DNA from: Anaerolineae bacterium
Lineage (GTDB): Bacteria; Chloroflexota; Anaerolineae; Aggregatilineales; Phototrophicaceae
Reading direction: 5' to 3'
DNA: 12,165 nucleotides
Assembly (NCBI GenBank): GCA_015492875.1
Contig: WGEI01000095.1
Span: 1 to 12,165, forward strand
Below, piece after piece: positions 1 to 5,259 of the stretch. The translations under genes and the position numbers were made by a program. The notes beneath the pieces are model-generated. The model did no database searches. It was not told the DNA's origin and was given only the letters and a program-made list of their open reading frames with translations. Position 1 is the stretch's first letter. Each line of letters opens with the position of its first letter.

Positions 1-328
1 CAGCTATCTTTAAGCCTTGTAGCCCCGCTTTTTCTGCGATTTCTCGCACCTTTGCCCCCGCGCCTTTCGGGTTTAGGCCGCCCCCGTTGGTGATGAGTGG
101 GATGCCGCGCTCAAATGCTTTGGGAAGCACTTTGGTAGCGATAATTTCGATGTCAAATGTATACCCGCGCGAAGGGTCTTTCATGCGGTCTTTCTGCAAA
201 ATAGCCAGTGTTAACTCTGCCAACGCCTCAAAACAGACAACGTCAACATGCCCCCCCTCAATCATAGGCAGGGCATTGAGCACGTTGTCCCCATAAAAAC
301 CTTCTGCCGAACCAATTCTATATGTCAT
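1..328 (-). CDS. AtuA-like acyclic terpene utilization family protein (DUF1446), N-terminal part
   Basis: The first 109 codons of a gene that runs off the left edge. The start is an ATG at 328, only 5 bp after the dehydrogenase stop, with a weak AAGG ribosome site overlapping that stop. The protein opens with RIGSAEGFYGD, then DVVCFEALAELTLA, then KDPSRGY at about residues 51-57, and ITNGGGLNPKGA near residues 79-90. This pattern (glycine-rich start, FE-LAE-TLA helix, TN-GG-NP turn) is the one I know from the AtuA/DUF1446 family. That family is found beside acyl-CoA carboxylases in acyclic terpene (citronellol/geraniol) and branched-chain acid pathways; its biochemical role is not settled. 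Here it is the fourth gene of a carboxylase and dehydrogenase operon, which fits. The full protein should be several hundred residues, so most of it lies outside the window. Confidence 0.85.
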   Translation of the reverse strand, partial: MTYRIGSAEGFYGDNVLNALPMIEGGHVDVVCFEALAELTLAILQKDRMKDPSRGYTFDIEIIATKVLPKAFERGIPLITNGGGLNPKGAGAKVREIAEKAGLQGLKIA

Positions 329-333
329 AAGCC

Positions 334-1524
334 TTAACGGGGATTCATGTTCTCTAGTTTAGCGATGATGCTGAGCATAATTTCATCAGCCCCACCCCCA
401 ATGCTCAGCAGGCGTGAATCGCGGTAATAGCGTGAGATGGGCGTTTCTTCCATGTAGCCCATGCCGCCGTAGAATTGCAAGCAGGTATCGCCTACCTCTC
501 TCGCCAAACGCCCCGCTTTCAGTTTGGCCATCGATGTGATTTTGGTGATGTGCATTTGGTCTGCACCATCAGCGATGAGCGCGGCACAGTGATAGCTTAA
601 CCGTCGCAACGCCTCTATTTCGGTGAGCAATTCCGCGAGTTTGAACTGTATCCACTGATTAGCAATCAGGGGCTTGTTAAAGGCTTTGCGCTCTTGTGTA
701 TAGCGAATGGTCTGGCGGACGGCGTTCTCCATGCCGCTGATTGCACTTAATGCACCAACAAGCCGTTCCACTTGGAACTGCTCCATTTGCATATAGAAGC
801 CCATGCCCTCTTCGCCAATGCGGTTTTCTACGGGCACGCGCACATCTTCGAAGGCTAATACGGCGGTATCGCTGGAGTGATTGCCCATCTTCTTCAGTTT
901 GCGGCTGACATTGAACCCTGGCGTATCTGTTGGCACGATGATGAGCGACATCCCATGATAATCCTCACCCTCTTCTGTCCGCGCTAGTAAACACACCCAG
1001 TCTGCCTGCGTGCCGTTTGTAATGTACATTTTCGAACCGTTAATGACGTAATGGTCACCATCACGTACCGCCCGGGTTCGGATGCGCGCTACGTCAGAGC
1101 CAGCATCAGGCTCTGTCACCGCAATGGCCGCCAGCATATCTCCAGCGATGGCGGGCGCTAAAAAGCGTTGCTTTAACTCATGTGAACCATATTTGGCCAA
1201 TGCGGGCGTTGCCATATCTGTATGAACCAACAGCGCCATCGGGACGCCGCCACAGTTTGCCCGCCCCAACTCTTCCGCCAGCACAACAGTAAACCAAATG
1301 TCAGCTTCCATCCCGCCATATTCTTCCGGATAGCCCAGCCCTAAAAAGCCCAATTCTCCCATTTTTTTGATGAGGTCATGCAGTGGCGCTTCTCCCGCCT
1401 CCTCCCACTCATCAACGTAGGGATTAATCTCTTTGTCCACAAAACTTCGTACAGCCTTGCGGAACATTTCGTGCTCTTCTGTAAATGGATTGGCGAAACT
1501 TGTCGTTGAATTTGTAGTGACCAT
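334..1524 (-). CDS. Acyl-CoA dehydrogenase (isovaleryl/citronellyl-CoA type)
   Basis: A 396-residue FAD-dependent acyl-CoA dehydrogenase, full length for the family. It would introduce an alpha,beta double bond into an acyl-CoA and pass electrons to ETF. Signature 1 (AVTEPDAGSD, residues 135-144) and signature 2 (from Q350, FYGGMGY, to R369/D370) are both present. The usual short/medium-chain catalytic glutamate position near the C-terminus is glycine (IGGGADEIM, 375-383). Instead there is a VERLV motif with E253, matching the helix-G catalytic base of isovaleryl-CoA and long-chain dehydrogenases. This suggests a branched or long substrate. The start ATG at 1524 has a good AAGAGG site about 7 nt upstream, and the gene follows the SGNH gene by 18 bp. 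The adjacent carboxylase and AtuA genes suggest isovaleryl-CoA or a citronellyl-CoA-like substrate; the sequence alone cannot decide. Confidence 0.93.
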   Translation of the reverse strand: MVTTNSTTSFANPFTEEHEMFRKAVRSFVDKEINPYVDEWEEAGEAPLHDLIKKMGELGFLGLGYPEEYGGMEADIWFTVVLAEELGRANCGGVPMALLVHTDMATPALAKYGSHELKQRFLAPAIAGDMLAAIAVTEPDAGSDVARIRTRAVRDGDHYVINGSKMYITNGTQADWVCLLARTEEGEDYHGMSLIIVPTDTPGFNVSRKLKKMGNHSSDTAVLAFEDVRVPVENRIGEEGMGFYMQMEQFQVERLVGALSAISGMENAVRQTIRYTQERKAFNKPLIANQWIQFKLAELLTEIEALRRLSYHCAALIADGADQMHITKITSMAKLKAGRLAREVGDTCLQFYGGMGYMEETPISRYYRDSRLLSIGGGADEIMLSIIAKLENMNPR

Positions 1525-1542
1525 CTCATGCCTCTTAAATAA

Positions 1543-3111
1543 CTAATCTTTAGCTATATGCGGTAGCAGCTTCGGCAAAATTGCCTGCGCCACTTCGTAG
1601 TTCCCCGTCTCTGTGATATGGATTAAATCATAAAATATCTGCCGCTCATCTTGGGCGAACAAATCGCTGATGACGAGCACATTATCTAACTCCGCTTCGG
1701 CAACCCGTTCCCGCACTAGCGCATCAACCTGTTGGAATAGCGCGATGAAACCGGGCATGTTGCGCTCAAGTTCTTCAAGAATGCCTTCTTCCACAGGCGT
1801 TAAACTCGTTTTGCTATATAGCGAGGGTTGCCACACAAAAATAACCTCTACATCAAATGCCTCTGCGACAGCTTCTATCATCTGTAAATTGGCGAAATAG
1901 CGTTCTGCAATCGCTTCAGCATCTGCCCCTGCTGTAGTGACTAGTGACCAATCATAAGCATCTAATGATGCTGCGGGCGGAATTAATACGGGCTGCCCTT
2001 GCCGCAATAGCCGCCCCGCCTCTACGTCCGTAATACGATTAACTTCTTGGTAGGGCAGGCCTGCACGTTCTTGTCTATATGCAGAAAGCACATCGTTAAA
2101 CCCTTGATAAAAAATAGCAATATCTGGGGCTTGTCCTTGCGCCAATTGCATTTGGAACAAAATCATATCCTGCGTGCTAACATAGCCAGTTTGCCCGTAG
2201 TTGATAACTCGCTGCGGCGTATTATTTTCAGCTAACAAGCGCGCTAGATGGCCGGCAATGGTATATGCATCGCGTGCGCCTTCTCCCCACACTGTCGAAC
2301 CGCCAAAAATACCTATCGTCAGCGCCTCCGCCCCTTCTGGCACATAAGACGGCGTGTAACGCAGTCCGTTGCTATCAATATGAATATATTGCCCCTCAAA
2401 CGGCGCTACAACCCAGTAGCTATAGGGCAACCACTGAACCCGCGTTAGACTTTGCTCTGCCCAGAATTGTTGGGGGGCAGGCGGCGCTTCACCATCTTCC
2501 CAAAAGCTCAGCGCGCGATAGTCGAGCTGTCCGCGTAGTTTGTCCTCAAAACCAGTCACAATATTGAGGCGAGCGCTTAACAGATATAGCATGAGCACCA
2601 AGCCGCCGATGACAAATACCGCGCCAGTGATAGCCCATGAGTTGCGCGTGGCTTGCCACCAGCTTTCTAAGCGCTCTCTATGCAAAATGGTCACAATCAG
2701 CAGAAAGACCAATGACCAACAGAACAGGAGAAAACGTATTGGCCCCATGAGGAACGGCGCAATGTTATCAAATGCGATAGCGCCGATCAGGTTGGTCTCT
2801 AGCAACACAATAACGATAGCAAGATTCAGCCACCAACGCCCCAAAACTTTGGCGAGAATACCCATTATCCGATGGATTTGCGCTATTGGCGCTTTTGCCG
2901 CCCATACGATGCCGAGCAATAGCACAAGATTAAGCGCGCCCCACCCAATGTTAATGAGCGTTTGTATTTGGGCAAAACCAGCATCAGGAGAAGTTGGGCT
3001 GAATAAGTAAAAAATCCATGCAATCGCTGATGGGAGGAAAATGAGCAACATTAAACCCAAGATGCTGCGGGCTAGGGTAGCTACACCAGAATTTTGCGAT
3101 TGTGTTGTCAT
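1543..3111 (-). CDS. Membrane protein with extracytoplasmic SGNH/GDSL hydrolase domain
   Basis: A 522-residue protein of unknown substrate. The first 180 residues contain five hydrophobic helices (about 18-37, 49-72, 93-114, 120-143, 159-180). The K/R-rich loops at 73-92 and 144-157 place the N-terminus inside and the C-terminal domain outside. Residues 264-522 carry SGNH hydrolase blocks: GGST with nucleophile S272 (270-273), the block II glycine G306 in NYGQTGY, GFND with N339, and DLIH with D495 and H498. The full Ser-Asp-His set plus oxyanion Gly/Asn is therefore present, so an esterase or deacylase on the outer face of the membrane is likely. It sits between the carboxylase and dehydrogenase genes with 17- and 18-bp gaps, so co-transcription is likely. 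A link such as hydrolysing an external ester to feed the pathway is inference. The ribosome site (GTGGA) is weak. Confidence 0.85.
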   Translation of the reverse strand: MTTQSQNSGVATLARSILGLMLLIFLPSAIAWIFYLFSPTSPDAGFAQIQTLINIGWGALNLVLLLGIVWAAKAPIAQIHRIMGILAKVLGRWWLNLAIVIVLLETNLIGAIAFDNIAPFLMGPIRFLLFCWSLVFLLIVTILHRERLESWWQATRNSWAITGAVFVIGGLVLMLYLLSARLNIVTGFEDKLRGQLDYRALSFWEDGEAPPAPQQFWAEQSLTRVQWLPYSYWVVAPFEGQYIHIDSNGLRYTPSYVPEGAEALTIGIFGGSTVWGEGARDAYTIAGHLARLLAENNTPQRVINYGQTGYVSTQDMILFQMQLAQGQAPDIAIFYQGFNDVLSAYRQERAGLPYQEVNRITDVEAGRLLRQGQPVLIPPAASLDAYDWSLVTTAGADAEAIAERYFANLQMIEAVAEAFDVEVIFVWQPSLYSKTSLTPVEEGILEELERNMPGFIALFQQVDALVRERVAEAELDNVLVISDLFAQDERQIFYDLIHITETGNYEVAQAILPKLLPHIAKD

Positions 3112-3128
3112 CTGTGTCTATCCACTTT

Positions 3129-4736
3129 CTACATGCGGAAATTGCCGTAACGCGGGGTATCTTCATGAACCCAATCACGGTTGTACGTCATGGACAGACC
3201 TATCGTCAATACTTGTCGGGTATCTCGCGGATCAATAATGCCATCATCCCACACCCGCGCTGTCATATAATACGGGTCACTTTCTTGTTCAAACTTATAG
3301 CGCACCATAAACTTCATCTGTTCGATATGCTCTAAATCTGGCTCTTCTCCCCGTCGTTTAGCGGCGGCTTCTTGAATAATACCCAGTACGCCCGCTGCCT
3401 GTTCCGCGCCCATGACTGCCGTGCGGCTTGTTGGCCATGCAAAAAGCAGGGTAGGGTCATAAGAGCGCCCGCACATCGCATAATAGCCCGCACCATATGC
3501 ACCACCGATGAGCACTGTGAATTGAGGCACTTGGCTATTGGCGACAGCATTAATCATTTGTGCCCCATGCTTGATGATGCCGCCTTCCTCATATTTTTGC
3601 CCAACCATAAAGCCTGTGATGTTCTGCAAATAAACTAGTGGCGTGCGTGCATGATTACACAGCTGGATGAACTGTGTGGCTTTTTGGGCGCTCTCTGAAA
3701 ATAGAATGCCGTTATTGGCCAAAATGCCCACTGGAAACCCATTGATATGAGCGTGCCCACAAACTAGGGTAGAGCCATAATCGGGTTTGAATTCCATGAA
3801 GCGCGAACCGTCGACGATGCGCGCTATAACTTCTCGCATATCTAATGGCTTGCGAATGGTATCTATAGGAACAATACCCAGCAGCTCATTTGGGTCATAA
3901 AGTGGCTCTTCTGGCGGTTGTAATTGGGCATGAATAGTTTTTTGCCAGTTGAGATTTCCCACAATATGCCGCCCAATTCTTATCGCGTCAGCATCATCTT
4001 CTGCCAAATAGTCTGCTAAGCCAGAAACCCTCGCGTGCATTTCAGCCCCGCCCAACGATTCTTCATCGACTTCCTCGCCTGTCGCCATTTTCACCAGTGG
4101 AGGGCCGCCCAAAAACGCCAGCGCTTTCCCCCGCACAAAAACAGTATAGTCACTCAATCCAGGGATATAAGCCCCGCCAGCTGTGCTATTGCCGAATACG
4201 AGCGATATTTGAGGAATGCCCATTGCGCTCATACGCGCTTGATTGGCGAAAATTTGCCCGCCAGGGACGAAAATATCCGCTTGATGCGGCAAATTAGCGC
4301 CACCACTTTCGACTAGATAGATAGTAGGCAGCCGATTATTGGCAGCTATTTCCTGCACGCGCAAAGATTTTTTCAGAGAGATGGGATAAGTCGTGCCGCC
4401 CTTGATGGCTGGGTTATTGGCGTTAATCACACACTCAACGCCATTGACAATCCCGATGCCAGTAATGACACCAGCACCCGGCGTCTCATTGTCATACATG
4501 CCATACGCCGCGAGGCTGCTCAGCTCTAAAAACGGCGTTCCAGGGTCCAACAATAACTCTAAACGTTCACGTGGCAATAATTTCCCGCGTTCCAGCATAC
4601 GCTTCTTTCCGCGCTCGCCCGCATTGCGCACACTCGCCTGTCTTTCCTCTAAAGTTTGTACTAATTTCAAATTGTGCTGGTAACGTTCTTGATATTCTTC
4701 ACTTCTGGTATCAACATGCGTCTGAATAATGTTCAT
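3129..4736 (-). CDS. Acyl-CoA carboxylase beta (carboxyltransferase) subunit, MCC/GCC-like
   Basis: A 535-residue, biotin-dependent carboxyltransferase subunit, the length of methylcrotonyl-CoA (MCC) and geranyl-CoA (GCC) carboxylase beta chains. It would move the carboxyl group from biotin on the alpha subunit to the gamma-carbon of an unsaturated branched acyl-CoA. N-domain landmarks: ESGGANLPHQAD (143-154), the oxyanion stretch GNSTAGGAYIPG (182-193), and GPPLVKMATGEEV (211-223). C-domain landmarks: QNITGFMVG (371-379), GGAYGAGYYAMCGR (411-424), RVWDDGIIDP (494-503) and the family-typical FRM end. All match MCC/GCC beta rather than propionyl- or acetyl-CoA carboxylase. One pocket position (A164 in IFANQ) is small where MCC chains I recall have Phe or Tyr (IFFNQ, TFYNQ). 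This is the first gene of the minus-strand operon. No alpha subunit is in the window. Confidence 0.92.
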   Translation of the reverse strand: MNIIQTHVDTRSEEYQERYQHNLKLVQTLEERQASVRNAGERGKKRMLERGKLLPRERLELLLDPGTPFLELSSLAAYGMYDNETPGAGVITGIGIVNGVECVINANNPAIKGGTTYPISLKKSLRVQEIAANNRLPTIYLVESGGANLPHQADIFVPGGQIFANQARMSAMGIPQISLVFGNSTAGGAYIPGLSDYTVFVRGKALAFLGGPPLVKMATGEEVDEESLGGAEMHARVSGLADYLAEDDADAIRIGRHIVGNLNWQKTIHAQLQPPEEPLYDPNELLGIVPIDTIRKPLDMREVIARIVDGSRFMEFKPDYGSTLVCGHAHINGFPVGILANNGILFSESAQKATQFIQLCNHARTPLVYLQNITGFMVGQKYEEGGIIKHGAQMINAVANSQVPQFTVLIGGAYGAGYYAMCGRSYDPTLLFAWPTSRTAVMGAEQAAGVLGIIQEAAAKRRGEEPDLEHIEQMKFMVRYKFEQESDPYYMTARVWDDGIIDPRDTRQVLTIGLSMTYNRDWVHEDTPRYGNFRM

Positions 4737-4743
4737 AGGCTTT

Positions 4744-4759
4744 TCTAATCATGATTAGA
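4744..4759. promoter_or_regulatory. Perfect 16-bp palindrome, candidate operator
   Basis: TCTAATCATGATTAGA reads identically on both strands. It lies 8-23 bases upstream of the carboxylase start codon and just downstream of the predicted -10 box, so a bound repressor would block transcription or early elongation. TetR- or MerR-type regulators often control such operons (LiuR is an example), but no regulator gene is in the window and the protein that binds here is unknown. As RNA the palindrome could also hide the weak ribosome site. Confidence 0.5.
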
Positions 4760-4774
4760 TTAATTTCTCACTTA

Positions 4775-4803
4775 ATCATATCCAGCTATCCGCCAAATCG
4801 CAA
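4775..4803 (-). promoter_or_regulatory. Sigma70-type promoter of the carboxylase operon
   Basis: On the minus strand, TTGCGA (4803-4798) is separated by exactly 17 bp from TATGAT (4780-4775), which matches the -10 consensus at 5 of 6 bases. Transcription would begin near 4768, giving a leader of about 32 nt that contains the palindrome. It is the only good promoter I see for the four-gene minus-strand operon. Confidence 0.6.
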
Positions 4804-4840
4804 TAAATCCCCATTCTCGTTTTATACTTTATGCCCAATG

Positions 4841-5136
4841 AACCCCTAACCTTTTGGGGGAGGGAAGAATGAATAGGCTTCTATACTTACAGGCTTTCCA
4901 ATCAGCGCTAGCGCGCAAGGGGGCACGGCTTTTCCGTAAGTATTGCACTTAACCCGCGTTGAATTTGCTGTTGAGCCTATTTGCAAGCTTTTCAACAAGA
5001 AAGCCTCATCAGCCTGTTGAATTACGCCTCTTATAACGATTTGGCAATCTAGCCTTTGCTCTATTTGAAGATTTCTCACCTTCGAGTCTTATGAATGAAT
5101 AATAAGGCAAGCCCCCTCAAAATTGGGGGCTTTTTT
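4841..5136 (+). ncRNA. Candidate structured RNA or attenuator leader, class not recognised
   Basis: This non-coding stretch (within the 523-bp gap 4737-5259) holds several perfect helices ending in a rho-independent terminator. A small hairpin pairs CCCC at 4843-4846 with GGGG at 4856-4859. AATAGGCT (4872-4879) pairs with AGCCTATT (4974-4981) and encloses ATACTTAC (4883-4890) paired with GTAAGTAT (4936-4943). GCGCTAGCGC (4905-4914) is self-complementary. TTCAACA (4991-4997) pairs with TGTTGAA (5015-5021). A 6-bp stem joins 5065-5070 to 5080-5085. The U-tract orientation indicates plus-strand transcription. A possible -10 (TATACT, 4823-4828) has no convincing -35. It is either a small RNA or a leader controlling the transporter gene 124 bp beyond the terminator. 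I see no landmark of RNase P RNA, tmRNA, T-box, lysine or cyclic-di-GMP riboswitches. A 77-codon minus-strand frame here looks accidental. Confidence 0.4.
5109..5136 (+). terminator. Rho-independent terminator
   Basis: AAGCCCCC (5109-5116) pairs with GGGGGCTT (5125-5132) around an 8-nt loop and runs into six T residues (5131-5136). No plus-strand protein gene precedes it, so it must end a non-coding RNA or act as an attenuator ahead of the transporter. A TATAAT hexamer (5142-5147) just after it could restart transcription, but its -35 region is poor. Confidence 0.85.
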
Positions 5137-5259
5137 ACTCCTATAATGTATAAATAGCGAAATCATCGTTCATGAAGAGTGATTTTTCTTTTGCTTTTTC
5201 ATAATTTATGCTACCTTTATCTCTTTAGTTGCAAGTTCAGAAACAAAGGCCGTTAACCT

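Noticed and set aside
87..296. Plus-strand frame over the AtuA-like gene
   Set aside because: The minus-strand frame gives a recognisable AtuA sequence; the plus-strand one is its shadow.
4905..4914. GCGCTAGCGC palindrome as a protein binding site
   Set aside because: It lies inside the loop of a longer helix (4883-4943), so an RNA hairpin explains it better. No promoter is close enough to make it an operator.
4846..5079. 77-codon minus-strand frame in the gap before the transporter
   Set aside because: No ribosome site, no recognisable domain, and it lies across the palindromic helices and opposite the direction of the terminator.
5065..5100. TTCGAGT at 5080-5088 as the T loop of a tRNA or tmRNA
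   Set aside because: The flanking bases do not form a T stem, and there is no acceptor stem or tag-peptide frame.
5142..5147. TATAAT as a strong promoter for the transporter
   Set aside because: No -35 hexamer at 16-18 bp and no extended -10. Kept only as a possibility in the terminator entry.
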